Positions 8,405-19,200 are shown, numbered from the stretch's first letter. The stretch is DNA of 49,284 nt from Porphyromonadaceae bacterium H1 (GCA_001653155.1 BDEJ01000052.1:1-49284), one strand, 5' to 3'. Notes: a model not told the origin generated them from the letters alone. Made by a program: numbers and translations.

Positions 8405-10216
8405 TTAAGGACAAAGATAGTTGCAAATTTCCGTGTTAATCCGGCGAATTCGCTCTTCTTCCATCTTAATGACTTTCCGGTCGTAGGTCATCAGGCCGTT
8501 TACCTCCACTTCTACATCGGTGGTTTGGGTGTACACGGCAGCGGAGAAGCCTGTTCGGATTAATTTCTTAAGCGCTTTGGCGTATTTGATATACTCGTCG
8601 GTGACTTCCTTCGGATTTTTGAACTGAATGTATCCCCAGTTCTTGTCCGGTTGCCAAAGGTGCCCTTGCAGGGGCAGGCCGATGCCTCCGTATTCACCCA
8701 GCACGTTCACTCGCTCGGCATCGTAGAGATACATGGCCGGGCCGGGGTAGTTGTGCAAATCGAGGATGTCCCCCGTTCGATAGTGGTTGCCTCCGCTTGC
8801 TGCGTTTACCAGGCGGGATGGGTCGTAGGCTTTAGTCCATTCGGCTATCTCTTCGGTTTTGAATTGTCCCCAAGCCTCGTTGAAGGGCACCCATACCACT
8901 ACGGAGGGTTGCGAGTAGAGGAGGTCGATTACCTCTTTCCATTCTTTGCGGTAGTTCGCTTCCGATTCGGTGGAGCGGATCAGTTCGGAACCGTTAAAGT
9001 AATTGAGGTTCTGCCATTGTGGAGAGCGGTCGCCGTTGGGCATATCCTGCCATACGAGTAAGCCGATGCGGTCGCAATGGGCATACCAGCGTGCCGGTTC
9101 TACCTTCACATGTTTGCGAATCATGTTATACCCGAAGTCTTTGGTTTTGCGGATGTCGTAGAGCATGGCCTCGTCCGAAGCCGCGGTGTAGAGTCCGTCG
9201 GGCCACCATCCTTGATCGAGCGGACCGAAATGAAAATAATCTTTGTTGTTGAGCTGCATCCGAAGGATACCGTTGCTGTCTCTGCGGGTGGATATTTTAC
9301 GTAGAGCGGCATAGCTTTTCACTCGGTCGATGAGTTTGCCACGGCTGTATAAGTTTACCTGCAGGTCGTAAAGGAAAGGCGACTCGGGCGACCACAGACG
9401 AGCTTCGGGAATGTATAAATCCAGAGGCTGTCCTGCGGAGGCTTTTCCGACGGCTACCTGCTTTCCGCTTTCAAATACCGAAACTTCAACAATGTCGGCT
9501 TTCGAACAGTTTTCGGTTGTTACTTCGACACGGATGCGGCTTCTATCGATGTCCGAAGAGTTCTTCAGAGCCTTGATATAGCGCTCGGGAAGGGCTTCGA
9601 GCCACACCGTTTGCCAGATTCCGGTAACGGATGTGTACCAAATGCCCTCGGGCTTCCGTACTTGTTTGCCGCGGGGTTGATAGCCACTATCGCTTCCGTC
9701 CCATACTTTTACCACGAGCTTTTGCTCTCCTGTTTTCAGAAAAGGAGTGAGGTCGAAAGAGAAGGCCGTATAGCCTCCGCTGTGGCTACCTATTTTTATG
9801 TCGTTGAGGAAAACTTCGGCTTTCCAGTCGACAGCGCCGAAGTGAAGCAGGATATTCTTATTCTTCCATCCGGCCGGGATGCTGAAGCGGCGCATGTACC
9901 AAAGCTCTTTATGCTCGCCAACTTCCTGTTGGACCCCCGACAGGCTCGATTCTACCGGAAAAGGAACCAGTATTTTTCCTTGAAATGTTTTGGGTTCAGT
10001 TTGTCCGGCCGGTAGAATCGCATACTCCCAGAGTCCGTTCAGATTTCTCCATTCCGAGCGCTCCATCAGCGGACGCGGGTATTCGTTCCATACTTTATCG
10101 GGATTGAGGTTTTCGCCCCAGGAAGTTTTTATTTTATCGCCTTGGGGCTGCCACTGCGCAAAGGAGGCAGTGCTCAGCAGCAGGCTTATCGTAAAAAAGA
10201 AAAGTTTTCTTGTCAT
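8405..10216 (-). CDS. Glycoside hydrolase family 2 (beta-galactosidase / beta-glucuronidase-like)
   Basis: The 603-aa product has a Sec signal peptide (ending SLLLSTASFAQ), so it is exported to the periplasm or beyond. Domain order fits GH2: a sugar-binding jelly roll (about 40-200, with WYMRRFSIP and DWKAEVFLND), an immunoglobulin-like sandwich (about 205-310) and a TIM barrel (about 310-595). The probable acid/base Glu is in VPFNEAWGQF (the NE pair) and the probable nucleophile Glu in VLGEYGGIGL. It is shorter than LacZ and lacks the C-terminal domains. The specificity (beta-galactoside, beta-glucuronide, alpha-arabinoside or another) cannot be read from the sequence. It is co-directional with a GH43 gene upstream (18-base gap) and galM downstream, consistent with trimming oligosaccharides imported by the SusC/D pair. 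Confidence 0.9.
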   Translation of the reverse strand: MTRKLFFFTISLLLSTASFAQWQPQGDKIKTSWGENLNPDKVWNEYPRPLMERSEWRNLNGLWEYAILPAGQTEPKTFQGKILVPFPVESSLSGVQQEVGEHKELWYMRRFSIPAGWKNKNILLHFGAVDWKAEVFLNDIKIGSHSGGYTAFSFDLTPFLKTGEQKLVVKVWDGSDSGYQPRGKQVRKPEGIWYTSVTGIWQTVWLEALPERYIKALKNSSDIDRSRIRVEVTTENCSKADIVEVSVFESGKQVAVGKASAGQPLDLYIPEARLWSPESPFLYDLQVNLYSRGKLIDRVKSYAALRKISTRRDSNGILRMQLNNKDYFHFGPLDQGWWPDGLYTAASDEAMLYDIRKTKDFGYNMIRKHVKVEPARWYAHCDRIGLLVWQDMPNGDRSPQWQNLNYFNGSELIRSTESEANYRKEWKEVIDLLYSQPSVVVWVPFNEAWGQFKTEEIAEWTKAYDPSRLVNAASGGNHYRTGDILDLHNYPGPAMYLYDAERVNVLGEYGGIGLPLQGHLWQPDKNWGYIQFKNPKEVTDEYIKYAKALKKLIRTGFSAAVYTQTTDVEVEVNGLMTYDRKVIKMEEERIRRINTEICNYLCP

Positions 10217-10234
10217 ATTTTTCAGAGATGGATG

Positions 10235-11323
10235 TTAGTTGTTTTTAGCAATGCTGGGACCTTGTACCGTCAAGAGACCTTCTGCGTTTATTTCCATGGG
10301 GTCGATGAACACCACGCGCTGCTCGCCCGTTTTTTCGGTTCGTCCGTGGTATACGCAGAGCATTTTTCCTTCTTTGTCTGTCAATACCATGTTGTGGCCG
10401 GTTCCCGTGACGCCTTCACGGGCACTCTTTTGTAACACCGGGTTGTTGTTGGCTTTTGTGAAAGGCCCGAGCGGATGCTCGGATGTTGCATACCCCACCG
10501 CATAGTTTTTACCTCCGAAGAAGTTGGCCGAATACATCATGTAGAATTTTTTATCTTTCTTGAAGATGAAAGAACCTTCCGTCCAGCGTCGATTTACCTC
10601 GCGTGCAGTTACCGAACGACTTTCCCATTCGGTTTGGGGATCGCTCATGGATACAGGCGGACGCAGCAGCAACACCGGCTCTCCGATAATACCTGAGAAG
10701 TCAGGCTCTATTTCCACTCCGTACACCCAGCTCTCTTCTATCTCGTCGTACCAACCTTGCTCTTTGGCCCAGGCGGATACCTCACTGCTTACGGGGTGTT
10801 TGTAGCAGCAGCGGGAATAATAGAGATAAACCCGTTCCGTTTTGTCGTCGAAATAGAGATTGGCATCGATAATGGGATAGCCCGGATCGAAGAGCGGGGC
10901 ATGATGCATCTCCTTAAAAGGCCCTGTCGGATGATCGGATACGGCAACGCCTATCCGGAAGTTTTCTCCTTCGTTGTTCGGGTTGTGCTTCCAGTTGGCG
11001 CTGAACCAAAGATAATATTTCCCTTCCCGTTCGTAAACTTCAGGCGCCCAAAAACAATCTTTGGCCCAAGATTCGGCTCCTGCTCCTTCGTAAATGATAC
11101 CTTCATCCTTCCATTCTTTCAGATTTTCCGATGAGTATGTTTTGAAGCCATTGAATCCTTCGGAGGTGCCGTACATGTAATATTTTCCATCGGAAGCTTG
11201 GATGAGAAAGGGATCTCCCAAGGCAAGCGGAAGGGGATTGTTGCTCGTCGGTTTTGAGGAACAGGCCCAACAGAGAATAGCCAGCAGCAGTCCGCTTAGG
11301 TAATTGAGGGTTTTATGTGTCAT
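10235..11323 (-). CDS. Glycoside hydrolase family 43 lipoprotein (arabinosidase/xylosidase-like)
   Basis: The 362-aa lipoprotein (signal ending CWAC-SSKP) has a five-bladed propeller. The three GH43 acidic residues are recognisable: catalytic base Asp in LALGDPFLI, the pKa-tuning Asp in PIIDANLYF, and the acid Glu in RRWTEGSF. Typical GH43 blade sequences (YYMYGTS, FWAPEVYEREGKYYLW, TGTGHNMVL) are present, with no carbohydrate-binding module at the C-terminus. Known activities of the family are alpha-L-arabinofuranosidase, endo-arabinanase, beta-xylosidase and exo-beta-1,3-galactanase. The choice here is open. It is the first gene after the hairpin at 11408-11473 and is followed closely by GH2 and galM. 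Confidence 0.9.
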   Translation of the reverse strand: MTHKTLNYLSGLLLAILCWACSSKPTSNNPLPLALGDPFLIQASDGKYYMYGTSEGFNGFKTYSSENLKEWKDEGIIYEGAGAESWAKDCFWAPEVYEREGKYYLWFSANWKHNPNNEGENFRIGVAVSDHPTGPFKEMHHAPLFDPGYPIIDANLYFDDKTERVYLYYSRCCYKHPVSSEVSAWAKEQGWYDEIEESWVYGVEIEPDFSGIIGEPVLLLRPPVSMSDPQTEWESRSVTAREVNRRWTEGSFIFKKDKKFYMMYSANFFGGKNYAVGYATSEHPLGPFTKANNNPVLQKSAREGVTGTGHNMVLTDKEGKMLCVYHGRTEKTGEQRVVFIDPMEINAEGLLTVQGPSIAKNN

Positions 11324-11407
11324 GTATTTTATGTGCTTAATTTGTTTGAAGATGTTGCTATGTGGAAGCTTGTTTTTCTTGAGGATCGGTACTAGCCCCT
11401 GTGATAG

Positions 11408-11473
11408 AAAAACGACTGTCCGAATCTCGCTTGCTGATACTGTCTCTTCAGTATGACTCGGACAGCCGTTTTT
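11408..11473 (-). terminator. Intra-PUL terminator or attenuating hairpin
   Basis: Arms at 11408-11423 and 11458-11473 pair over 16 bases with one mismatch. The loop holds a second small stem (ATACTG/CAGTAT). On the minus strand the stem is followed by CTATCAC after a run of T within the arm (GTTTTT), the layout of an intrinsic terminator. It sits between the FG-GAP gene and the downstream GH43 gene, so it could separate or attenuate the distal enzyme genes. Confidence 0.65.
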
Positions 11474-11484
11474 AGTTTATACTT

Positions 11485-13365
11485 TTATTTTACCCGGACT
11501 TTAGTTCGGTATGTCTGATTTTTCCCCTTTGTCAGCTCTACAATGTATAAGCCGGAAGGAAGCGTCAATTCGGTATTTCCGTTAAAGGCTTCGACCTTCA
11601 GTTCTGCTCCGCTGAAAGTATATACCCTTAGGATTTGATAAGAATTGGAGGCATCTTGGACGAAGAGCTTCTTGTCAACGCTGTAAACCTTGGCTTCGGG
11701 AAGTCTGTTGTTTTCGGTTGCGTTTGTTCCCTTTGTAATGCTGAAGGTCTTTGTCGTAGCAAAAGCACCTCCTAAATAAGCACCGTTGATTGCTTGTACC
11801 GTCCATTCGTAATTGCCTTTGGGCAAGTTATATACCTCGTATTTTGTATTGGTAAATACATTACCCATGCGACCTGCTACTTTGCGCCAACCGTTATTTT
11901 CACCTCCTACGCTAGCCATAGGGTTATAATACCATTTGCCGGTATCGGTATTTTTCAGCGCAATGTTGTAGGTCGTTCCGTATTTAGCTTTTTCACTTTC
12001 AGGGGCTTCCCATGATAGTGTTACCATCACATCCGATGTTTCGCTGACAGTCGCTTTCAGATTGCGGGGGGCCTCAGGCTTGCTTGATGCTTTTTCGGAT
12101 TTATTGACCATGTATCCCGAAGCACGTTTGCTGATCGGAGTGGCACAGAAACCGTTCAAAAGCAGTTCTACTTTATCGTCGCCGTTGAGGTCGGCAACAA
12201 GAAGTCCTTGCTCCGAAGCTCCTTGGAAATAGGAATCACTGAGCGGACTGCGGGTAAAGGTAAATGCAGCCGGGTCATTGCCGGTAAAGAGTGCTATTTC
12301 CTGTTTCTTTAATGCCTCGTTCCATCCTCCTGTGAAGAAGTCGAGTTTTCCGTCGCTATCCCAGTCTACCCATAAGCTGCCGTTCCCGATACCTGCTTGC
12401 CTTGCTATTATCTGCTCCCAACGCTTTTGGACGCTTGTTCCGTTGTTGTTTTGGAAAATGCGCCACATGAAATCGCTGTCTTCCCCGGAGTTGAGCCATC
12501 CGTCGCCGTTCAGCAACATATCCGGGAAGCCATCGTTGTTCACATCGGCCCAGGAGGATGTTCCGTTTGCTTTTTTAAAGGGGACCTCTACTCCTGCAAA
12601 CTGTTTCAACTTACCGAATCCGTCGTTTTTGAAAAGGTAGGAAAAGCGTTGCGTTTCCAAACCTTCGTTCTTAGCGTTTAAATCGGCTGCATTGATCCAC
12701 ATATCGGGGTAGCCGTCTTTGTTGAAGTCGATAATTGTTACTTCCGGCTCGATAAAGTTGTAATTGATGTCGCTGCCGACATTATCGCCGAAACGTTTTG
12801 TCGTTACGATGGAGTTCGCTGAGGCTTGAAAACTTCCGTCGGGCTGTTGGAAGTAAACCACACAGTTTCCGGCCCCGTTACCGAAAAAGTAATAGTCGAG
12901 CAAGCCGTTGAGATCCAAATCTACAAATCCACAGGAGACAATTGTTTCGGCATTGAGCACAGGATACATCTTTGTATTGGCAAGACTGAAGTTTCCCTTC
13001 CCGTCGTTAAGAGCAATACCGGCTTTCACCGAGTTGTTGCAACCCCATCCGGCAAAAATAACATCGATATCACCGTCTCCATCGATGTCGCCGAAGTTAA
13101 TATTACCTCCTCGTCCGGTGGTGATGATGCGATCTCCTCCTTTTGGGGTAAAAACGCCGGTTCCGTTGTTGATAAGGATGGCTCCAGCTTCTTTGTCTTC
13201 AATTGCGGTGTCGCCACTGACAATAACATCCATATCGCCGTCGTTGTCTATATCGGCAGCGGCAAAGCTGCCTTTCCAGATTTCGATCCCGAAATCGACG
13301 AATTGAGCTTGTGCCATACTAAGCATCATACACAAGGCAGTCAGAAAAAGAAAAGTACGTTTCAT
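11485..13365 (-). CDS. FG-GAP/VCBS-repeat surface protein with T9SS C-terminal sorting tail
   Basis: The 626-aa product starts with a Sec signal (ending MAQAQF). Residues about 20-420 contain repeated D-x-D-x-D-G calcium-type loops (AAADIDNDGDMDV, FGDIDGDGDIDV, IIDFNKDGYPDM, WADVNNDGFPDM, WVDWDSDGKLDF, VADLNGDDKVEL), an FG-GAP beta-propeller. A fibronectin-III-like segment follows (about 430-545, PRNLKATVSE...VTLSWEAP). The last 75 residues look like a type A T9SS sorting tail (VYTFSGAELK...LPSGLYIVELTKG...TKVRVK). Its place after SusC, SusD and GH43 suggests a surface glycan-binding or scaffolding role, but binding is inference. No catalytic residues of a known hydrolase are visible. Confidence 0.85.
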   Translation of the reverse strand: MKRTFLFLTALCMMLSMAQAQFVDFGIEIWKGSFAAADIDNDGDMDVIVSGDTAIEDKEAGAILINNGTGVFTPKGGDRIITTGRGGNINFGDIDGDGDIDVIFAGWGCNNSVKAGIALNDGKGNFSLANTKMYPVLNAETIVSCGFVDLDLNGLLDYYFFGNGAGNCVVYFQQPDGSFQASANSIVTTKRFGDNVGSDINYNFIEPEVTIIDFNKDGYPDMWINAADLNAKNEGLETQRFSYLFKNDGFGKLKQFAGVEVPFKKANGTSSWADVNNDGFPDMLLNGDGWLNSGEDSDFMWRIFQNNNGTSVQKRWEQIIARQAGIGNGSLWVDWDSDGKLDFFTGGWNEALKKQEIALFTGNDPAAFTFTRSPLSDSYFQGASEQGLLVADLNGDDKVELLLNGFCATPISKRASGYMVNKSEKASSKPEAPRNLKATVSETSDVMVTLSWEAPESEKAKYGTTYNIALKNTDTGKWYYNPMASVGGENNGWRKVAGRMGNVFTNTKYEVYNLPKGNYEWTVQAINGAYLGGAFATTKTFSITKGTNATENNRLPEAKVYSVDKKLFVQDASNSYQILRVYTFSGAELKVEAFNGNTELTLPSGLYIVELTKGKNQTYRTKVRVK

Positions 13366-13396
13366 AATAATTAAATTTAAAAGTGAATGAATAGAT

Positions 13397-13426
13397 CCGG
13401 CAGAAGCCCCGAAGACTTCCTGCCGG
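13397..13426 (-). other. Intercistronic hairpin
   Basis: A CCGGCAG/CTGCCGG stem extended by AAG/CTT lies between the GH43 gene stop and the FG-GAP gene start. On the minus strand no T-run follows, so it is more likely an RNA-stability or processing element within the PUL message than a terminator. Confidence 0.4.
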
Positions 13427-13439
13427 TTTGTTAATCCAA

Positions 13440-14555
13440 TTATTTGTTTGAGAAATAAGGTGCCGATTTTTGAGTATTGCTCGGTGTGCCACCTTCAATT
13501 TCGGGCCATCCGTCCTCTTGCCAGTTAATCTGGTCGATCATCAAGGGGCGACGCGTAGCTCCGCCATGCAGCAAGGGATTTGTAACCGATATGGCATGAT
13601 AGAGGATGAAGTAGCGTCCCTTGTCGTCTTTGATGATTTCGGCATTATGTCCCGGGCCGACCCAGCCTTTCGAGGCATCGCCTGTCAGGAAAGGAGTCCC
13701 TTCTACCCAGTCGTCGATGATGTTTTTTCCTTCTTTGGTTTTGTAAGGGCCTTTGATATTGTCGGCACAAGCTACCGACAGGCGGTATTTGCTGTTGGCG
13801 CCTTCGCAGCAGTTGCCTGAAGAGGCGAAGAGCCAGAATTTTCCTCCATGCGGGTAGATGTATGCCCCTTCGAACATGTTCCCACCGATTTTGAACTTTT
13901 CTCCGATGAGTGTTTTCATGTCGGTACTATTGATTTCCTGTCCGTACAGCCCGCGAAAACTTCCCCAAAACAAATAACTCTTCCTGTTGCGTCCTTCTCC
14001 CGTTTGGATGTAGAACTGGTCAATGGAATTTCCTACTCCGGAGGACTTGGCATCGAGTACCTTACCCAAATCCTCGAAAGGCCCATAGGGAAATTTGGAA
14101 CGAGCCACACCGATACCCGGATTATCGTCACCCCACTTGGAGTTACTGTAATAGAGGTAGTACATGCCGTCGTTCGCATTGAAGCTTATCTGTGGAGCCC
14201 AAATACCGCCGTCGTGCCATTTCGGTCTGCTTTGAGGCGTAAAGGCGTCTCCGATGTATTCCCATTTTATCAAGTCTTTCGAGCGTACAATCGGAGTTAT
14301 CCGATGCACTCCTTCGGCCCATGTGTTTTCGGTCCCGTAGGCGTAAAACCATTTTTCTCCATTTTCGTCGGTGCTCCGGATAAAACTTGGGTCTGCCAGA
14401 TCGGGTTCGAATATGGGATTCTGATACAGGGTGTCGGCCGAAGTCGGCGGATCGGTCCAGTAGAGATCTTCAATTTGTTTCTGTCCGTTGCACGCGGTAG
14501 TAAAGAGCATGCAGGATAGGAATAAGCCTGCTAATATCATTTTTTTATACTTCAT
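13440..14555 (-). CDS. Glycoside hydrolase family 43 lipoprotein (arabinanase-like)
   Basis: The 371-aa lipoprotein (signal ending MLFTTAC-NGQ) has a GH43 propeller covering nearly the whole chain. The expected acidic triad is base Asp in DLADPSFI, middle Asp in GNSIDQFYI and acid Glu in NMFEGAYIY. The blade motif GGIWAPQISFNANDGMYYLYYS and the metal/active-site region GPGHNAEI match the endo-arabinanase-like part of the family better than the beta-xylosidases, though this is a judgement from motifs only. It lies directly after susD in the likely PUL operon and differs clearly from the second GH43 at 10235-11323, so the two probably have complementary specificities. Confidence 0.9.
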   Translation of the reverse strand: MKYKKMILAGLFLSCMLFTTACNGQKQIEDLYWTDPPTSADTLYQNPIFEPDLADPSFIRSTDENGEKWFYAYGTENTWAEGVHRITPIVRSKDLIKWEYIGDAFTPQSRPKWHDGGIWAPQISFNANDGMYYLYYSNSKWGDDNPGIGVARSKFPYGPFEDLGKVLDAKSSGVGNSIDQFYIQTGEGRNRKSYLFWGSFRGLYGQEINSTDMKTLIGEKFKIGGNMFEGAYIYPHGGKFWLFASSGNCCEGANSKYRLSVACADNIKGPYKTKEGKNIIDDWVEGTPFLTGDASKGWVGPGHNAEIIKDDKGRYFILYHAISVTNPLLHGGATRRPLMIDQINWQEDGWPEIEGGTPSNTQKSAPYFSNK

Positions 14556-14648
14556 TTTTGTGTTTTTTATTTGTTTGATTTCATTGTTTTTGTAGTGCTA
14601 TCCTCTACGCTTATTTGTCGCTCAGAGGGAGTTCTGCGCAGTTTTTTG

Positions 14649-16178
14649 CTACTTGTATCCCGGATTTTGCTCCAACCCTTCGACAAGGTGAATGTCGCGC
14701 AAGGGGATGGGGAAGCGGTTGCTTTTTCCTATTACGAAGTTGTTGAATTCGCTGTCGCGGCTCTTCAGGTAGGAAAGCTTCTCTTCGGAATCGAACATGT
14801 GCCAGCGTTCGAGATCGAGCCAGCGCCAGCCTTCGCTTGAAAGTTCACACACGCGCTCGTGCATAATCTGGAGGCGCATTTTTTCCTTGTCGTTACCGAT
14901 AGCCGTAAATACGCTTGAATTTTCGAGTTTCGGCAGATTAACGCTCGAACGTTCGCGTACCTTGTTGATCCATTCGTAGGCCTCCGCTGTCCGATCGAGC
15001 TCGTTTAATGCCTCCGCATACATCAGATAGATATCGGCCAAACGTACGATGCGAAGATTGATACCGTTGTCTTCGTGCGTTTCGGCTGTTTTGCTGTCCC
15101 AATAGGTGTACTTTTTCCAGAAAACCTTGGATTTATCCAACTTCCAGTCCTCCCAGGTTTTTCCGTAGAACTTTTCACCGGGATATGCCGCATCGTAGTA
15201 AAAGAGGGTCTGTTTCAATCGGGGATCGACTTCTCCGTCTTTTGTTTTTTCTTTCGTCAGGTCGGTCAGGATGATGTTTCCGGCCGTAGCGTCGTCCCAG
15301 GAGCATCCCGTAACGGGTAGGCCGAAGAATTTGGCTCGTTCGTGGCTGAGCTGTTCAATGCTGTTAACCGGGCCCGCCATAAACTGTATCTCGAAAAGAG
15401 ATTCGGAGTTGTTTTCGTTTTCGTCAGTAAAATTGTCTCGATATTCGGCCATGAGACTGTAAATACCCAAGGCGAAAATTTCTTCGCAGCGTTCTTTCAC
15501 ACGTGTCCATTCCCGTAGTTGAGCGGATACTTTTACGTCCATTCCCAAGGCAGCTCCTTTAGTGATTCTTCCTAAGTCTTCAGCCTTTTCCCATGTGACG
15601 GGTAGGAGTTGTGCGGCTTTATCGAAGTCGTTTTGCGCTTGCCGGTAGATGTCGGCTTGCTCCCGGATGGCCGGAACCTCTTCCGCATCGGCGCTTAGGG
15701 GTATGCCTCCTCGCCCGTATATTCCGGCAATGTTGAAGAGAGATACACCGCGCAGAAAGAGCGCCTGTCCGATGATTAAATCGCGTCTGGAGCCGTCCAT
15801 TTCTATTTGAGGAGCATTATCCAAGACCTGATTGGCCCAGAAAATGCCTTTGTACAAGTCGAGCCAGGTAAATATAACGGCCTCGCTTTCGTAGTTATTG
15901 ATTAGAAAGTCGGAGTAGGTGATAATCATTGGATTCGGAGAGGTGGAATATCCCTCGTCGGATCGCGAAACGTAAAGAAAATGCAGCCAGCGGCGATAGC
16001 TACCATTGAATCGCAGTGCACGGTAGCTTGCATTCAGACCTTCATTCAAGTCTTTTTCCGTTTTCCAAAAATTTGTCGTATCCATCTCGTTCGGATTTTT
16101 CTGATTTAAAATATCCTCACAAGAGAGAAAAGTTGTGATGCACAGGATTGCGAGCAAATAATATTTAATGTATTTCAT
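14649..16178 (-). CDS. SusD/RagB-family outer-membrane glycan-binding lipoprotein
   Basis: The 509-aa lipoprotein (signal ending TTFLSC-EDIL) is the surface lid of a SusC transporter, capturing oligosaccharides before TonB-driven import. Family marks include the N-terminal LNQKNPNEMDTTNFWKTEKD, the TPR-like helical scaffold (for example the YEAEAVIFTWLDLYKGI and LFLRGVSLFNIAG regions), and the C-terminal RIVRLADIYLMYAEALNEL and the final FPIPLRDI...LEQNPGYK. ATG 16176-16178 is chosen; the open frame to 16226 would put residues before the signal peptide. It follows susC by 23 bases. Confidence 0.95.
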   Translation of the reverse strand: MKYIKYYLLAILCITTFLSCEDILNQKNPNEMDTTNFWKTEKDLNEGLNASYRALRFNGSYRRWLHFLYVSRSDEGYSTSPNPMIITYSDFLINNYESEAVIFTWLDLYKGIFWANQVLDNAPQIEMDGSRRDLIIGQALFLRGVSLFNIAGIYGRGGIPLSADAEEVPAIREQADIYRQAQNDFDKAAQLLPVTWEKAEDLGRITKGAALGMDVKVSAQLREWTRVKERCEEIFALGIYSLMAEYRDNFTDENENNSESLFEIQFMAGPVNSIEQLSHERAKFFGLPVTGCSWDDATAGNIILTDLTKEKTKDGEVDPRLKQTLFYYDAAYPGEKFYGKTWEDWKLDKSKVFWKKYTYWDSKTAETHEDNGINLRIVRLADIYLMYAEALNELDRTAEAYEWINKVRERSSVNLPKLENSSVFTAIGNDKEKMRLQIMHERVCELSSEGWRWLDLERWHMFDSEEKLSYLKSRDSEFNNFVIGKSNRFPIPLRDIHLVEGLEQNPGYK

Positions 16179-16201
16179 TGTTCTTCTGTTTTTAATCGTT
16201 T

Positions 16202-19200
16202 TTAGAATGAAACCTGCAAGCCACAAGTGATTGTTCGTACCGGAGGGAAATGTCCGTTGTCGTAACCTTTGTCGTAAATTCCGCCACCCGATATTTCGGG
16301 GTCTAAGCCCGAATAAGGCGTTAAGGTAAAGAGGTTTTGTGCTCCTACATAGAGACGAAGCTTTTCGAGTATTTTGCTTGCGTTTGTCAATTTATCCGGT
16401 AAGGTATATCCCAGCTGAATGTTTTTTAGACGCAGATAATCGCCGCGCTCAATCCAGCGGTCGGTAGCTACCTGTACATTGTCGGTGGTGCCGATGTAAG
16501 GTCGTGGTGTGGTATAGGATGTCCCTTCGCCGTTCCAAGGTTTGAGGTTTTTGGGCAGGTTCGAAGTCTCGTCCATCCGCTCAAGCCAGAAACGGGTGTT
16601 GTTGAAGATGTGGTTGCCATACACGCCAAAGAGGAAAAGGTTGAAATCGAAACCCTTGTACTCGCAGTTGAAATTCAATCCGGCTTCAAACAGAGGGAAA
16701 GGGCTTCCTACAAATTCACGGTCTTTTTCGAGTGATATTTCACCGTCTCGGTTCACATCTTTGTATCGGATGTCGCCGGGCTGGGCTTTGGGTTGTATCA
16801 TTTTGCTCGTTTCGTTACCGGTAAGAGGATCGATAACTTTGGCCGTATAGTTATATACTTCATCCCAATTTTGGAAAATACCGTCGGTGCGCAGCACGAA
16901 GAAATCACCAGGTGAACGTCCTACTGCCGAATAGCTGGAGCTTCCGATGCCGGCATAATAAAAGGCATCATCTCCCAGTCGAACCATTTTGTTGCGTGTA
17001 TGCGTAAAGTTGAGAGCAACATCGTATTTAAAAGTACCCTTATTTTCACGCCAGCCAAGCTGAAGTTCTACACCTGAGTTATTGATAGCTCCGTAGTTTA
17101 CCCAAGGAGGTGTATCGACCCCTTTCATCCAGGCCTGATCTTTTTTTATCAGCAAATCGTACAGGTTGGCGTTGAAATAATCGAATGTTCCATATAGTCG
17201 TTGATTGGCTAAGCTGAAGTCGATACCGACGTTGTAGGTTTCGCGACTTTCCCAGCGCAGGTTGCTGTTAGCTAATCCGGTTTGAATCATGCCCGTATGA
17301 ATTTTGGGATCCTGTCCGAAAATGGCTACCCGGTCGCCCGAAGCGATGTAGGTTGCAAACTGGTAGGGTGGAATGGCTCCTTGATTACCCGACCGGCCAT
17401 AACTCAGTCGAAACTTAAGGTCGTTCACAAAACTCACCCGCTGCATAAATTCTTCTCCGCTGATGCGCCACCCTAAGGAGACTCCGGGAAAGATACCGGC
17501 TCGGTAGTTGCCCCCGAAGAGTGATGTGGCGTCGCGTCTCATATTCAGCTGAACCATATAACGGTCATCGTAATTATAATTGATACGTCCGATGACGGAA
17601 GTCATCGCGATGGCCGTATTACGACCCCCGACGGCCGGAGTTGCCTTACTCTCTTTCGAGATGTTGTTGAGTACCCAGAATCCTTCCTGTATCAGGTTGT
17701 ATCCTGTTATGTTATTGCCGCGCCTTTCGGTCATCTGTGCGGTATATCCGGCAAGCAGATCGAAGCTGTGCTTGCCGATATTGTTTTTATAGAATGCCGT
17801 GTTTTCCCACAGCCAGCTTTGCATGGCACCATTTCCCTCGTATAGCTCGTCTTTATATTGACTCTTGGACAGGTAACGTAACTGCTTGTGTACAATCTTG
17901 TTTTTATCGAACCAATTGAAATATTCAAATCCGAGGTTGCTCTTTATCTGCAATCCTTGGATGGGTTCGATTTGTAGAAAGGCGGAGCCGATGATGCGTA
18001 TGTTCTCTTGCCGGCTGTCGTGTGTTTCCTGCAATCCGATGGGATTGCTTCCATAGGTTTGGTAAGATGAACTTCCGAATCCGTATTCCGTTGGATTGTT
18101 AGGATCCCGTACCGGGATAATCGGCGGCATCCGGGCCAAGTCTATAAAGGGATTGCCTTGCAAGGTCTTCGTTTCGGAACGCCCTACCATCAGATTTTCA
18201 CCTATGGTAAACACACCCTTGCGGGCTTCGGCATTGCTGCGTATGGTCAAGCGCTTGTAGAAGGGGCCTTGTACGCTTCCGTCTTCGTCGTACATGTTGA
18301 ATGCAAACATGTAGTTTCCGTTTCTGCTACCTCCCGATACGCTCAGGTTATAATCTTCGGTGATACCTGTTTTGTAGAACTCATCCTGCCAATCGGTATT
18401 GATTAGCTTTTGTCCCTGAGCCGGTTCGCCCGGCCATACCTTTTTGGCGTTGGCATAAGCCAGCCGGTTGATGCGCAGAAATTCAAGGCTATTCATCATT
18501 TCATAGCGTTTGGCGATGGAGGCCACGCCCATAGTCGCATTGAAGTTGATGCGCGTTTCTCCTTCCCGACCTTTCTTGGTTGTAACGAGGATCACACCGT
18601 TGGCACCCCGTGCTCCGTAGAGTGCTGTGGCCGAAGCATCTTTCAACACCTGAATACTTTCCACGTCGTTCATGTTGAACTCACGCTGCGAGCTTTCAAG
18701 TATCATCCCGTCGATGACGTAGAGCGGCGAGTAGTTGTGGAAGCTCCCGATTCCGCGGATAATGATGTCAGCACCTCCTCCGGGAAGGCCCGAAGATGTT
18801 ACGCGCACCCCACTGGCTAAGCCTTGTAGCGCCTGTCCGATACCGGGAACGGTCATTTTGTCGATTTGCTTGGTATCTACTACGGCGATGGAACCGGTCA
18901 GCTCTTTTTTCTTTTGTACCCCATAAGCCACCACCACTACTTCGTCGAGCGATCGGTCGCTTTCTTCGAGTTTTATAATGAGGTTCTCTCCTGTGCGTAG
19001 CTCCAGTTCGCGGGTTTCGTAGCCGATAAAGCTAAAAACCAATCGTTCGCTATCGGAGTTGGAGTTGATGGAAAAACGACCTTCAGCGTTGCTTATTGTT
19101 CCGCGCTGACTCCCTTTTATTACTACGGAAACCCCTGGTAATGCGGCTCCGGTTTTATCGACTATTTTCCCCGATATTAATCCTCCGGTACTTTGTACCG

